Of a DNA stretch of 64,000 nt, positions 37,658 to 52,268 are shown piece after piece (position 1 is the stretch's first letter; the number at the start of each line of letters is the position of its first letter). A model generated the notes under the pieces. That model did not search any database. It was given only the letters and a program-made list of their open reading frames with translations, and was not told the origin of the DNA. Source of the DNA: Mangifera indica (lineage: Eukaryota; Streptophyta; Magnoliopsida; Sapindales; Anacardiaceae); NCBI RefSeq assembly GCF_011075055.1, contig NC_058143.1:15946930-16010929 (forward strand). Direction: 5' to 3'. Both the position numbers and the translations under genes were made by a program.

Positions 37658-40600
37658 TATTCAGTGTGTAAGCCCAATGCGTATAATTATTCAGTTCAGG
37701 CACCTGCTACTATGATAGTAAAGTGTTCACAAAACCTGCAATCTACAACAGCAAAATACAATATGGTATGATAAAATACTATAGAAATGAAAATACACTG
37801 ACAATCGGCACTTTGCCAATTTATATATGCTGTTAGCAAGCCACAGATGAAAGGAATTTAATATCTTATTCCACTGGACAGAAACTACCAATAAGAATCC
37901 TAGAAAACAGAGCAGCAGAAAGTGCCTAGAACATTTCCTAATGTCAACAAGGCAACCATTAACTGCTAGGCTAAAATAAATTTTAAGAAAGAGTCAAGAG
38001 ATACAAAAAGATTAAGTTGGCAGCAAGTTGAAGTGTCTGATACATAAATATTATATCATAAAAGATGACTAAAAATCGTTTTGATGGGTTCCATTTTTCA
38101 CGTGACACATCACCCACATAAGTGGCAGATGTTTAAGCAAATCAGTACTCCAATGCTCCTAAAATATTAATAGAAATTGCTCTTTTATTGTTGGGTTTTA
38201 AAACACCAATTATTTATTAATTTATTTTTCTTAGGTTTAACTCATTGCTTTTGTTTTTTCATTTTTCAATAGTGCTTCCAGACAAATTAATCTAACTCCA
38301 AAGAAATTGTAAAATTAATGTCAATATATAGCAACAGATTAATACAACCAGCTGGTTCACCCAAAATCAGAGTTTTCTCCCAGGGAGACAGATTGTTTCT
38401 AAGCATATGCATCCCAAATAGCAGACAAATAGCAGTTCTTTTCACATCATTACCAGCTTTACACTCATTAGTTCTGCAAAAGCAAAGGAACCAACACAAG
38501 AAAATTTCTCTTCCAGACTTATTACTACTGCAATTGTTAAGGATTAATTAGCATTTTTGTACAATAAGATATTATGCAGTCACTCAAGTGTATGACAGTT
38601 TGACTATTTTCTACAGGTCAAATAAAGATGAAATTCACATTCTTCAAAATGTCCTGCACTTAGACCCCGTTGAAGCTGCAGACTAATTATGGTGATATGA
38701 AGCTGTTTGACATGGAAACTATTAGATTGAAGGATATTTTTGAAGTAATATAAAGCACCCCATTTTAGAGTTCCTCAACATGCAAATTCATTTATTGCAC
38801 TTCAACGATATCAAATTATCAATACAATCTATGATCGCATTTGAATGAGCTGAAACTCCTTCGGTCAAGCCCACATACAAGTTCCCCAGAATGCAGATCA
38901 ATGATCCCTTCGAGTTATAATATTTCAAATTATGGATTATTTTACCCCAAAACTTCATATGCCATAAGATTTTACCTCAGAAAGGGAAAGAAAATTATTG
39001 AAAATGTGATGACCTTAAATAAGGATTCACATAGGTAGAGGTAAATATTTTTGCAAAGAATATTACACATTCCAATAGTGAAAACCAAACAAGGCCTACA
39101 AAAGTGTAAACAAAGATCCAAAATTCACAGTTTCTGAGGCAAAAATTGGCCAATATATGGAAGATTTTCAATATATATGAGTAATTCTAAAGTGGCATCA
39201 CGCCATGTGACAAGCATATCATGACCTTCTAAAAAGATGGCATTATTCATAATTCCTGACTTCCATATACGAACAATTTCATTTCCTTAAGTTTTGGGAA
39301 GACAACTTAATAGTCCCCAAACACCCCAGCATCCAGCATCTAATACAAATACACTTTACTACGTTTGGCATCCCACAATTCCTTCTTAAAATGACACGAA
39401 GGACCTTCCATTATACAACAAATTTACCATTAGCCTCAAAATAAAAACATGGTTCCAACCCAACTTATGCATAAGCTAAACTAAATTATCTACAGTACAC
39501 ACAAAACACCTACCAGATCTCAAACCAATCAAAACATATAAACACTGGTATCAGCACTCGATAAATCCTAAAACAAAAACAAAAAAAATCTACAATGCTG
39601 CAACTATCAACTTATTCTTCAAACATTACATCAAGGCACCATACAATCCAATTTCAAGACCCAAATCAATCTATAAACCTTAAATCCTCCCTTCAACAAC
39701 CCCAACTCCAACTCACTAAACTAGCAACACCAATAAAGTTTACAAAGCCACCATCTGAACTCTGCGACCACAACAACACTTCAAATTCAGCTTACAAACA
39801 ATAAAATTCTGCGCCAATTTAAGAATTAATACCACCATTAGACCCCCAAAAAGCCAATTACAACGAAACCCTCAATCCATTTGCAAAATTCCCTTATAAA
39901 CCCAAAACAAAAAAAGAAACCCACTTCCCCAACAACATAAACCAAAATTACTGAAGCTCAACTTTTTGATCCAACAAAACGGCGTTTAATCCATCAGAAA
40001 AACTAAAATATGAAACAGAATCTAAATACAAATTTACATGCACACAGCCATATTTGTAGCGTTTTTAATTTATACTAAACAAAAGAACAGGCAAGCAAAA
40101 ACCTGGAGTGTTAAAAATAGAAAAAAAAAAAAAACAGAAAATTAACGAAAGTGATATGTGAACTAACTAACCTGTTACCCACCAACAAGATCTATCTTGC
40201 AACACAAGTCTAACTTACTAAAACCCTTTCAACATCTAATTCTTTCCAATGCTCTCCTCTCTGCCTTTTGCTTTCCTTCTCTTTTGTTTTCCTCTAGAAA
40301 GAATGAAAATCTCGAGCGTGATTGTGGCGGACTTGGGGCGCGTGGCTGGAGTTTTTTGGTGGGCTACGAAGGGCTTGAGTGGAGAAATCTGGCCGTTGGA
40401 TTGAGTGATTGTGCGGTTAGGATTGGTTTGCTTTATGAATTGACACGCGAATTACGATGTCATTGATTGGCTAATTTAATCGCTCCCCTGCCTTTTTCCT
40501 TGGCTTTTGTCACTCCCAACAGGCTGAAAAGTATCTCTGACGTCCCTAATAAAGTGAACTTTCCTTCACTATTTTAAGCATGTTTTGTCAATCATTGAAT

Positions 40601-41048
40601 CGAAAACGTATAAAACTTATATTTTATATGTTTTTTATTAAAAGATTATATTATATATTGTCAATTTTTAAAATTTTTTTTAATTGAAAAAATAATATTG
40701 TTTTATAAAGCACAAAACAACATTATTTTTATAAAAAATAATATTATGTATATATATATATATATTTTTGTATATAATTTAAATATATGGATGATATATT
40801 ATTGTGTAAGTGAATATAAAATAACGATGGGTAAAAAATAAAATTTTCAAATATAAAGGGTGAGAATTAGTTGACAAAACCTTGGGTGGGATATTGGTGG
40901 TTGGCTATTAATTAAATATATTGGTACAAGAGTAAAATTTTATGGGCTTTCGGCTTGCCCCAGTGGACTCTGATTTTCAAAATAAGTTCCGCACAAACGT
41001 GCAATTTTGAGAGCTGCTTCTTCCCACGGTAAATCCTAAAACCCTAAA
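37658..41048. promoter_or_regulatory. Ceramidase leader intron and divergent promoter region with the METTL13-like gene
   Basis: Minus-strand leader intron of the ceramidase gene (about 37736-40171, inferred) followed by its non-coding first exon and promoter. Past about 40400 the sequence becomes very AT-rich, with a short AT repeat at 40747-40766. At about 40840-40905 it carries a fragment resembling the right end of the Mutator-type elements (accttgggtgggatattgg). The METTL13-like start codon follows at 41049. Several open frames here have no family resemblance. Confidence 0.5.
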
Positions 41049-44000
41049 ATGGGAAAGAAGACCAACAAGAATGAATCATCATCTGACATACTGCAAACCC
41101 TAGGAGACTTCACAAGCAAAGAAAACTGGGACAAGTTCTTCGCCATTCGTGGATGTGATGACTCCTTCGAGTGGTACGCCGAGTGGCCTCCGCTACGCGA
41201 CCCGCTCATCTCCCTTCTCGGACCGCACTCTGTACAAATTCTTGTCCCAGGTTGCGGAAATTCACGCCTCTCAGAGCACTTATACGACGCCGGATTTCAT
41301 GGCATTACTAATATTGATTTCTCCAAAGTTGTCATTTCCGACATGTTGCGCCGCAATGTCCGGGACCGACCAGATATGCGGTGGCGAGTCATGGATATGA
41401 CTAACATGCAGGTATCTTTTACTATTTGGAATTTGGAATTTTTTTTTTTTGGTTTTGTTTCCCTATTTGTCACTTTATTCGATTTTGTGAGGTTTAGCTT
41501 AATTACATTCAAACGAATGCATTTGTAAGTTAGACTGATTTTAGGGGGGGTTAAAAAATGTTTTATCTTGATAGGATTTTGATGAATTTAAATTGAGTTT
41601 GTAGGATGTTGTTGAGCTTGTTTTTTTAGATTTTCAACTTTTTTACTCCTTTATGGACACTCCATCTGCTATTACATCCTCCAGACCTTGTTTGTTATCA
41701 GTCGTTTTTCATCTTAAAGGTTAATACATGGATACAGAAAAAAATACTAATCTTTTTCTGCTGCTAAATAAATAATTCAGGGTACCGGTTGGTTTTTCTT
41801 TTTGGTGGAAAAATGATTAAAGGTTACTTATTTGTCAGCTTTTCTACTATCATCATTAGAAAAACAAACACTGCCTTATATCAAGTCTCTGGTGTATGAT
41901 TGGCATCTAGATTTGAAATCATTGCTTATATACTTGGTACAAGCCATAGTTCATAATAATATTTTATAGTCTCAGTAAAGAGGGAAGGGTTATGGATTTT
42001 CCCAGAGTGAGTTATCACATTTGTTGAAGACCTTTAAACAATGTTTGACTAAAGGATCATCAACAGGATATTCTACTGCATTGTTGATCATAATGTAAGA
42101 TCTGTATCATTTTGTAATGCCATTAGACTTACTAGGGACATGTTAAGTGTATTGCTAATCCTATAAGGAAGTTTCTTGAAGAGATGGGAGCACGCTATCC
42201 TGTTTAAAAGCAATTCAATTTGGAATTATTATTATTCCCAAGTCTATTTATTTTCTGTCTCAGTTTGAGTGCAATTTGTCTTGATTCAGTTTATTAGTTT
42301 GTCAATATTTGCCAGTCAATTTTGTTAAATTATGTACCTTAATGAAGAGTACTTAATTTTGAATGATGCTTCAATTTCTCCTTTTGACAATATGATTGTT
42401 ACTTTACTTTACTTTATTTCTTTCTTTTTCTTTTCTCTAATTGTTTCAACTTTTACCAGTTCACAGATGAGAGTTTTGATGTTGTTCTTGATAAAGGTGG
42501 ATTGGATGCTTTAATGGAGCCAGAGCTTGGCCCCAAGCTTGGGAATGAATATTTATCAGAGGTGTCTTAGACTTTGATTTGAATTCAATTGATTTATTTG
42601 TGTTTTTGCATGTCTATTGGATGTGCACATTTGTTTACTCATTCCATTGAACATACTAAAATCTTTGTTGGATTCACGTAAGCGTGGTTGTATCACCAGG
42701 TGAAAAGACTTCTTAAAACTGGAGGGAAGTTTATTTGTCTTACTTTGGCAGAGTCTCATGTTCTAGGTACCATTTGTCCTGATTTTATTTGCACAGTTAA
42801 GCTAACATATCTCTTTTTCTACAACATATTGCTTGCTTAAGTTATCTTGGGGAAATTGTAACTACTAGGTATTTGTCTATAGTAAGCTTTGTGTTTGAAA
42901 TGAAAATGTGATTATTTAGTTTTTTTTTTTGGTTGTATTTTCGTCTTTGTTTACTTGCTTGTGCATATGCTGAGATAAACGCTGAATTGTTTTCTTTTCA
43001 GGTTTGTTTTTCTCTAAGTTTCGGTTTGGGTGGAAAATATGTTTTCATGCCATACCTCAGAAATCATCTAGTAGACCTAGTCTTCAAACCTTTATGACAG
43101 TTGCAGAGAAAGATGATACTGCAGTGTTGCACCAGATAACATCATCTTTCAATTCTTCTCTTGATTGTAACAAAAGTCAGGTACAATAATTGACCTCCTT
43201 GTCCTTGTTGAAGGAGGAAGAATTCCATTAGCAGTCATATTCTACAAATCGTGTATATTCCTTTATTATGTAGATGAAACATTTTAACATTGACAGCAAT
43301 GATGCTTTGCTGTGTACTATAATAAGTACGGTAATACATGCAGGAACCTTTTTTTTTTTTTTGTGTTTGAAATCGACCTGGTCTTAGATCTGGATATTCT
43401 TATTACAGTTCCCCCTTAGTATAATCTCTCTTTTTTGGAAGCGAAAATGTCTTCATAAATTTTGATGTGAACTGCTTTCTTTTTTAGGCAGTCGGTATTC
43501 TCAAAGCCCTTGAAAGTGAGAACCAAATTCGTTTGGAATACTCCAATGGATCTGATATATTGTACTCTCTTGAAGATCTACAACTGGGAGCTAAAGGGGA
43601 TATAAAGAAGCTTAGTCAAGGGCGTCGGTTTGAACTTACACTGGGTGGACAAGGGGACTCCCATTTTAGTTATAGAGCTGTACTTCTTGATGCTCGAGAG
43701 GACTCTGGTCCATTCATATATAACTGTGGGGTGTTTATTGTGCCAAAGGTGTGTCCTTTGTATTTCTTTCTTATTTTTATTTTTCTGTTTGTTTATTCAT
43801 GGTATATAAGTTCTACAAAGCATTTTAATTGTTACTCAAATCAAAATACATTTGAATTTTTAACTGCCAATGATCCTGAAACTACAACTTATTTAGTTTA
43901 GTTCAATGAAACATAGGATATTTTTTGATGTAGCATAAATAATATTAAAAATAAAGAAAGGGAGATATGGAGATAATGTGGTAAAAGAAATGGGAGATAA

Positions 44001-47000
44001 TTAGGAGAATAGATTCGCAGGATCTTTAGAGGAATAAGGTTGAGAAGCAATCATAATTTGTAACTAACATAGATTTCATAAATTAATAATCAACAAAGTA
44101 TGACCTAAAAAATAACAACCTAAAGCTTTCTCTATAGTGGCTGATACCTTGGAAAGTTAGTGTCTTCATATTGTCAGATTTCACCTGATCTTTCACTAAT
44201 CAATTCTGTCTTAAAAAGTTTATCTTCAGCTGGCATAGTTTATGTGCTACCTTATCTTTGAAAATTTATCTTCATCTTTCACAAAAAGAGCAGTGCTATA
44301 CACAACTGTTTTTAAGCACTCACTAGGGCACTCATTGCCTGTAACAGTTACACATGTCTTTTATGTTTTTTTAATCCTTTTGCAGTTTACTCCAATAAAA
44401 CAAACACCACTTTTTTGAATTAAATTACCAAAGGGACATCATTTCATTCTTTTTATCCATTGTGTCTCTTCCAAAAACACTCATCCCTACTGCAAGTTTG
44501 AGAGAGCTAAAAACCAGATTGTAATCTCCAACAATCTAAAACTTAATGATCCATCAATGTTTTATCATTTGAAACCCAGTTTTAATTCCATGTAACTGCA
44601 CACAATCGCAACACCACACCTGTCACCAATATTCAATACCTTATGAAATTTGAACCAAACCAACAATCAAGAAGTTAAATGTTATTTTAAATTAAAAATT
44701 TCTATATCTATATATCAATAAGATATGAAAAAATGTAATCCTTAAACCTAAATCCCAAATATCAAATCTCTATGTCTATATCCAAATTCCAACTCCCCTT
44801 AAACCTTTGCGGTGAGCCATGTGCATGCTATGAGCTAAGGTGCCCCAACGGTGAGGAGTTGAGGAGTGGGTGGGTTTTCCAATGAGGCTTAGAGGGGGGG
44901 CTACATTGAGGTCTGGCATGGTTTGATGGAAACTACGGTGGTGATGGTTCTGTTTTTTTGGTTATCAAGTTTCAGCTCTATCATTTATCTTTGTAAATTG
45001 CATTTGCAGTTGTGTTGAGGGCATCATAAGTTTGTAGGAAGAAGACAATAAGAGCATTATAGTTTTGTAATTCACTTTAGAAAATAGAGTTTTTTGTTTT
45101 CGTTAAATTAAATTGACAAAAAATGATAGAAATTGAGGACTTGTGTTAAACACTTAAGCTGAGAGTGTTAAAGTGATTGAACATTGAGTGTCTGTAGAAT
45201 TGCTCACACAAACTTTATTTGGAAAAAAAAAAAGGAAATGAGAACATTTTTGTGTTACCGTATGTTAATAGCGTGCACAGACTTTATGTTTCTAAAGCTT
45301 GTTATGCAGGTTATCCTCATCTTCTAATATGTGTGCAATTTGTGCTTTTTTCTAGTTGAAATGCTTAACTGGATTTTGGTTTTCAGACTCGGGCTCATGA
45401 ATGGCTCTTCTCTTCAGAAGAAGGACAATGGCTGGTAGTTGAAAGCTCAAAGGCTGCACGACTTATTATGGTACTTTTATGCAGAACAATTGCCTAATCT
45501 CGGAGATCTGTTTTATGATTCTTTTGCGCTTCTTTAAATGCAAATTCTGAGGCAATTCTTATGTGTTGAATGAAGGTCTTATTGGACACCGGCCATGCTA
45601 ATGCCAGCATGGATGATATCCAGGTAAGAATTTTCTTCAGTCTGCTTATCAATGAGAAATATGTTTTATGCCAACTAATGTTATTATGTAAATGTTCAAT
45701 GATCTTTCAGAAGGACTTATCTCCTCTAGTTAAACAGTTGGCACCTGGGAATGACAATGAAGCTCAAATACCGTATGTTACTTGTAGCATTTACTTCTTT
45801 GTATGAATTTTCCGGGATTTAAATATTCACAGAGTTTTTATTGTTGTATATAATAAATTTTTGTATTATAGCAAATAGTTTGGTGTTGATAAATATTCAT
45901 TTTGTGGACCCATTAGTTTCTACAGTGTTCTGAGTAAAGCGGCGCTTTGGTTAATCTATTGTTATCTTTGGTTCTTCTATATAGTTCTTTGGTCTTCAAT
46001 GCTCAAAGTTGGTGATATTGATGCTCATTGTAATTATTGGCCATGAAAATAAAATTTTTCTCTTACCTTATGAGTGAAAAATGACACCATTTGTTTGGCA
46101 AGGTTTCTTTGGAAACTAGCAATCTCAGTAAGGCCATGAATTTGAAGCCTGTATACTCGTGGAGTCATGGTAGCATATGCTTATTAAACAACACACCTCA
46201 GATTGTTGTCAGTATTGAGGCTTGGATGAACTTATGCATTTTGTATAGACAAAGGCACAATGCTGTATGAACTTGTTGAGATCTGCATGATAATTCTGAC
46301 ATAGTTATACTATTGACTACCAGAATCATTCTATATTACATGGTAATTTAATAATATCTTGATATTATGATTTTTTGGTTATACAAAAATTTAAGCCATA
46401 ACCTGTTCATGTTTCTGGAACATTTTCAATTGTCAAATTTTTATGTTTATACTTGTAGTATTTGGTTAAATGAGCACGTTGCGCTTGCAGGTTTATGATG
46501 GCAAGTGATGGGATCAAGCAGCAGAATATTGTTCACCAGGTCAATACTAAACCAAATCTGCTTTATTCTGAGTGTTGATGATTTAATGGACATCATCTGT
46601 GAACTTCTAGTTCTCTACCATGCTTACCTGAAATTATTTTACATTTTTAATTATGATATCGATGCGATGTTGGTCAAAATCCCCTTGAGGCCACTTATAT
46701 GGGCTATTGTATCGCAAGTTTCTTGATTATTAAGGTTGTAAGGTCTGAAAGATTGGATTTATCATATAGAATTATTTTGAAAATGATTGTTTCCTATGAA
46801 ATTAAGTATCAATGGTGGTGAAGCTGATTCACAACATGGTAATTTCAAAGGGAATACCCTTTAGATGCTGAATGCCAATTCTTTAATATTGGGTGAGGAA
46901 TAACCAAGTTCTTGTGAGAAAATTAATGTGTGTTAAGGTGTTGCCAAGGAAGTCGGTGACTTTCTCAGGAATGGTATAGGCAATTGATAGATTGGAAATC

Positions 47001-50000
47001 AATTATTGAGACTCAACCTCTTGGCCTAATGAAGGTTACCTCTGGCTTTTGGCTTTCATGTTGCATATTAGCACGACTATGCTTAAAATGCCAGTTTGTT
47101 TCTTTGTGGGGTTAGGTCTATGTTTCAGTATTATTTCTCTTTTATCTTTTTATTCTATATTATATTACATTATGATAGAAGATGCATATCTAGTTAAAGC
47201 ATGTATATAGTTTAGTTTTCAATTTGCTAAGATCGTTTTGATATAAAAAAATCGTTTAAATCTATTTTTTTTGCTCTTTGGTTTTAATAAAAAAAAAATC
47301 AAGAATTAAGAAACTCTTTGATCCATTATTTTTTAGGCTTTTCTGAAATCCTAAATGTCCAAAATATCCTTATGACATTTTATATATATCAAATATTCAC
47401 ATTTTATTTCATATGGCTTATCTTTTATGTAATTGGTCAAATTTTTGGTATAAGTTGTGCTTGATAGTTAATTAACCAATGATTATTATTATTATTTTTA
47501 TTATACAAACTGTACTTTTTAAAAGCTTTACTAATGAAAACTCTACTTAAAGAAGTCACACCGAAGGAGGTGAAGAGCACATGTATATGTGTTTAGAATC
47601 ACTAATTCTAATATTCTGGTTATTTGTGAGTTTGTTATAAGTTCTTTTAAGTTAGTTGACAGGGTGTGATTTTTACTATATTCATTTACTCTTGGGATTC
47701 AATTTTTTTTTAATTTTCCATCCCTTTTGTGATGCCTTCCAATTGCAATACTGGTCTTTCCATATGAATTTACCTTTTATTTGTTAACTAAATCAGTCTG
47801 GAAGTTACTGTGGCTTAATTATCATGAAGTTTCTGATGTTGACTCTTTTGTAGGTCTTATCTTCATTAACAGGACCAATAATTGTTGAAGATGTTATTTA
47901 TGAAAATGTTGATGCTGATATTAGTCGTTTATGGCCATCTGAAGCTTTGAAATTTCGTCGCCTTGTCTTCCAAAGAAGTCAGGGTCTAGTGCAATCTGAA
48001 GCTCTGCTGATGAAGGATGTATCTTGTCATAAGACTGTTGGTGAAACAGAGAGGAAGAAAGCTGTTTCATCTTCCAAATCCAAGCGAAGGGGATCTCAAC
48101 GGCGAAATGATGGTGATGATTTATGTCTTATGTTGTTGATTGGTTTTAATGGTTAATTCTAATTTGTGTTGCTTGGTGGGAGACCATACATTATTTCTAC
48201 TCGCTTGGTGTTTGACAGTTCATGCAAGTAATGCCTTGAGAACAAAATTGTCATTGAATTCTGGAATAATTGAAATTAAACCTTCCATTTTTGAACTTTA
48301 AGCTTGCATGCAATTCGTAAGGATCATGATGTTTTGTATCCTTCAACATTGATTTTTGTTGATTATCAATGGCAATGCCAATGATGGAACAGTGATGGTA
48401 CAATTAAATTTGTACAGGAAAAAACTGAAATCTTTGGAGAGAAATTGTTTAGCTTTTAAAGAAAATATGTTGTCTCTATTTCATGAGTTTCTGCTCCTTG
48501 CATTTGCATGAAATTCAGTGTGATTAAGATATTTTATGGGTGTACTCTGTTTGCTTTTCTTTTCTGATTTTTCCTCATTGGTGCTATAGATTCAGGCAAC
48601 CAGCTGAAAGTCTATCATGGTTATTTGGCTAGTTCTTATCATATGGGGATCATCTCTGGATTTAGTCTTATTTCTTCATATTTGGAGAAGGTGGCATCAT
48701 ATGCAAAAACTGTAAGGATTTATTTCTGTATTTTGAAGAATCATTTTGGTCTCCATCTGTGGTGCTGTTTCTAACATGTTGGCTTTGTATTTTAGCTTTA
48801 AGTTAGATTCCTGCATTTGTTATTGTTATTTGATCAAAATAATTTGCATTTAGCAAGTGATAGGTGCATGGGTTTTACTAGTTTGTATGGCACATAGATA
48901 AAAAAAATGCATTGGTTTTACTATTAATTTGCATTTAACAAGTGATAGTTGTATAGGTAGATTTCATTTTTAACTGAGGGGTTGGTATGTTTTGTTGGTC
49001 ATAGACATGTTTTAGAATTTTCTTTTGATAGGGTGGATGGCCCTCAAGATTCTTGTCTTCATTGTGATGCACAAGTTTAAAATTGAATCTTCTTCATTTG
49101 ATCATTATTAATACAATATCTTTAGTGACATTATTAATAATTAGCCACTTTCTCTAATTTTGCTTAAACTAAACAATATCTTTGCCAGGCTAAAGCAGTC
49201 ATAATTGGTCTTGGAGCTGGTGTACTTCCAATGTTTCTTCGTGGATGTATGCCTTTTTTGGACACTGAGGTAATATTTCCAATCCAATATCCCCCATCCA
49301 AAAAGGAAAAAAGAGAAATAAAGGAAAAGGAGCTTGATAGAAGTAATAGAAATATGCTCTTTATTTTTTGGTACAATCATACTTTGGTGAATCAATTTAT
49401 CTCAGGTGGTGGAGTTAGATGATATCGTAATTAATCTTGCAAGGGACTACTTTGCTTTTACTCAAGACAGACGTTTGAAGGTATTTATCGCAGAACTTGA
49501 TTCCATGTTTATATCTTTTCTTTTTGTCTACTAAATTTGAATCTTTGTATCCTCACATGTTTAAATATAATTTTCCTTTTGTGAGTAATGGTAAATTGGT
49601 GCATTTAAGATTGTAGTAAAGAGATATTGAAAAAATAACTTATCCAGTCGTTTCACAAATCCACAGTCAAATGCCACGTGTAGGATTTTAATCTGCCTTA
49701 TTGTCACATTTGATTCCTCAATGACCTCTGCATGACGAGAGACAAGTATGCAGGGAGAAGGGCTTCTCTATACTAGAATGAAAAATAACATCTTTGTTAC
49801 AGTTTTAAGAATATGTGGGGAAAATCTTTTTGAAAATCCTTTATTGAGACTAACTTTGAAACTCAAATTACTGTTTAAATTGAAATATTGTAACTTTTAT
49901 TATCATAGCTGTCGTGTTATAGTATTTTATGCTCAAGTAGGTTCTCCTACGATGAGACAGGTACATGTTGCTGATGGGATTCAGTTTGTTAGAGATATTA

Positions 50001-50931
50001 CAAACTCTGTAACAGCTGATGAAGTGCCTGCTCTTCATGGAAATGTTAATACTTCTGACAACACTATACATTCTATCAAAGGAATTTGCAGTGCATCTAG
50101 TACAGAAGTTGGTGGTAGTAGCAGAATTGATGTTCTTATTATTGATGTGGACTCTTCCAATTCAAGGTGAATGCAAATATTAAATTTTAGTTCTTTTTCT
50201 TCTATAATTGTTGAGAATCTATTAGAATTAGAGGTCATTGTTTTAATTTTGTTTTTGTATAATTATATGGTATATTCATTTTATTTGTTCTGTTGTTTGC
50301 ATAGCTCTGGAATGACCTGCCCAGCTGCAGATTTTGTGGAAGAGTCTTTTCTTCTTACTGCGAAAAATGCTCTCTCTGAGCAAGGTCTCTTTATTGTTAA
50401 TTTGGTATCGAGATCCCAAGCCATTAAAGACATGGTCATCTCAAGGATGAAAAAGGTGAGAATTTCTATGGTATATTTTAATGTTTCTTGTCCTGCAGGT
50501 TTGTCGAAATATAAGATGTTAAACCATTGGTCTGCTTAATTAATATATGTTTTGAGACATTTCTTCAACCTGTGAGGTAGATTTGGCTGTGGATAGACCA
50601 AAGTCTGGTAGAATGGTTTTGTGGTTATCCCCGTGTGGCTAATTTTTGGTTTGTTAAGCATAACAGAGATTTTCCATAAAATAAAGGGATTATATCCGTG
50701 TGACTAGTTATCTTTCTGTAATTTTAATTTCAGGTATTTAGTCATCTGTTTTGTCTTCAACTCGAGGAAGACGTCAATATGGTTCTGTTTGGTCTTTGTT
50801 CGGAATCTTGTATCAAGGATGATTGCTTGACTGAAGCTGCTACTCAGCTAGAGAAACTGTTTAACTTTGAACGCCCAGAGATTAGCCAAAGCATTATAGA
50901 GTCAGCAAAGAAGATCAGATGCTTAAAGTGA
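41049..50931 (+). CDS. METTL13: eEF1A lysine and N-terminal methyltransferase-like (METTL13 family), two methyltransferase domains
   Basis: Homologue of METTL13 (eEF1A-KNMT), which in animals methylates the N-terminus and Lys55 of elongation factor eEF1A; the plant activity is inferred from family. Sixteen exons give 768 aa: 41049-41411, 42460-42561, 42700-42766, 43002-43180, 43488-43748, 45387-45470, 45576-45623, 45711-45772, 46491-46539, 47854-48112, 48590-48711, 49189-49269, 49406-49480, 49961-50166, 50305-50455 and 50734-50931. The N-terminal class I SAM domain shows motif I ILVPGCGNSRLSE (64-76) and DVVLDKGGLDAL (128-139). A basic serine-rich linker lies near residue 480-495 (SSSKSKRRGSQRR). 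The C-terminal spermidine-synthase-like SAM domain shows VIIGLGAGVLP (536-546), VVELDD (560-565) and IDVLIIDVDSS. All junctions are GT-AG and in phase. It is probably cytosolic, as no signal peptide is seen. Confidence 0.94.
44288..45205. mobile_element. Candidate degraded inverted-repeat element in METTL13-like intron 5
   Basis: The left end gagcagtgctatacacaac loosely matches the inverse of the right end (gagcaattctacagacactc). Flanking 9-mers tcacaaaaa and acacaaact agree at 6 positions. The interior lacks coding potential. The termini are diverged enough that this is a tentative call. Confidence 0.35.
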
Positions 50932-52268
50932 ATGAGAGCCGACCATACGATCAACAGTGATGATAGTTCCCAAGATTGTATGGTGAGCTAAGATTATCTA
51001 TCAGAGATGCTTTCTTGTGGTGGGAAAAGCAGATTGTGGGCATGGTTGATCTCCACATGGTTTGTGCAGTGGATCTTCATGGCCATGGGTGTTTCTGTTA
51101 TCCAGCCATATAATGTAGATTGTCAAAGAAAGCTGATTGTTTGAATTTTTTTGTGACCGGTCAATAGTTTTTTTTTTTTTTTTTTTTGCTCCTTATTCTA
51201 TTTGAGTGATTTTGGCATTTAAGATACAGTATAAATATCTAGTTTACTAGGAAATATAAATTTGATAATAAATCTTAAATTTGACACTATTGTCTTGGAC
51301 TATTATCAAAGAGGGCTGGGTTGGGTATGATATATAAATTTAGCACTGTTCTCAAAGAGGACTGGGTGCGAAAGGCTAAAGTCTGAAATTAGAGTTGAAC
51401 AAAAAAGGCTGAAGACCAAAAAGAAAGATAAGCATAAAAGGATAAAGATTGAACAGGGGAAAGAAGACAAAAAGAAGCATAAACCCTAGACTGTATTAGG
51501 ATTTTATCTTTTCTATTTTTCACTTGAACGACTGGTTTCTCTCACTAAATTCAGTTAACTTTTGCTATGAATGAACTATTTTAATCTCCAATGCGTTCAC
51601 ATGTATAGATGGATAGTAGTTTTTGCATGATATGATAAACTACTTCAGAAATTTTAGAGTACAGTCTGTGTTGGGCACCTGCAATTAATAATCCTTGTCC
51701 TGTGATCGATTGCTTGAAGAAATCGACTGAAGAAGAAAGCTTGAAATTCTTTTGGATCTTAAAGGTATATTATTGTAGAATTATGCTAAATTGGGATTGC
51801 AATAAACAATGCTTAATTTTTTTTTAAAAATTGGACCCATGGATTGGATAATCTAATAGATTTTATAAACGTGATAGAGATTTAAATTCAAACATTTTTT
51901 ATAGAAATTTTAATGTTTTACTAGTTTTTTTAATCTTTTGAATATATATTTAAATTAAATGAATTTAAATTAAGCTAATTTTCAAGTCTAAGTAAGTCCA
52001 ATTTAGGTCAACTACTATTTACAAATGTAACATTATCCGTTGTTTGCAAAACATACTGAACAACCTTATCACAGGACCCTTTTATGCAACCCGACCCGAG
52101 AAACCACTCATATCCGGTAAGTAAACTGTCGCAATAAAGAAACGTCGTTTTCATCATTGGCGTGCTTCATTGTTTGGCTTAATCCAAACTCAACGCTTCC
52201 ACCATATCCATAGTATGTGTTTGCAAATGTTTATTCACTGATCGTCACTCTTTCATTGACGACCACAA
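50932..52268. promoter_or_regulatory. METTL13-like 3' flank and BGAL9 promoter region
   Basis: Contains the METTL13-like 3' UTR with a poly-T run at about 51168-51187. A short repeated phrase, tcaaagaggnctgggt, occurs twice (about 51307 and 51353). An AT-rich spacer and the upstream region of the beta-galactosidase gene follow. No gene or RNA is seen. Confidence 0.5.
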
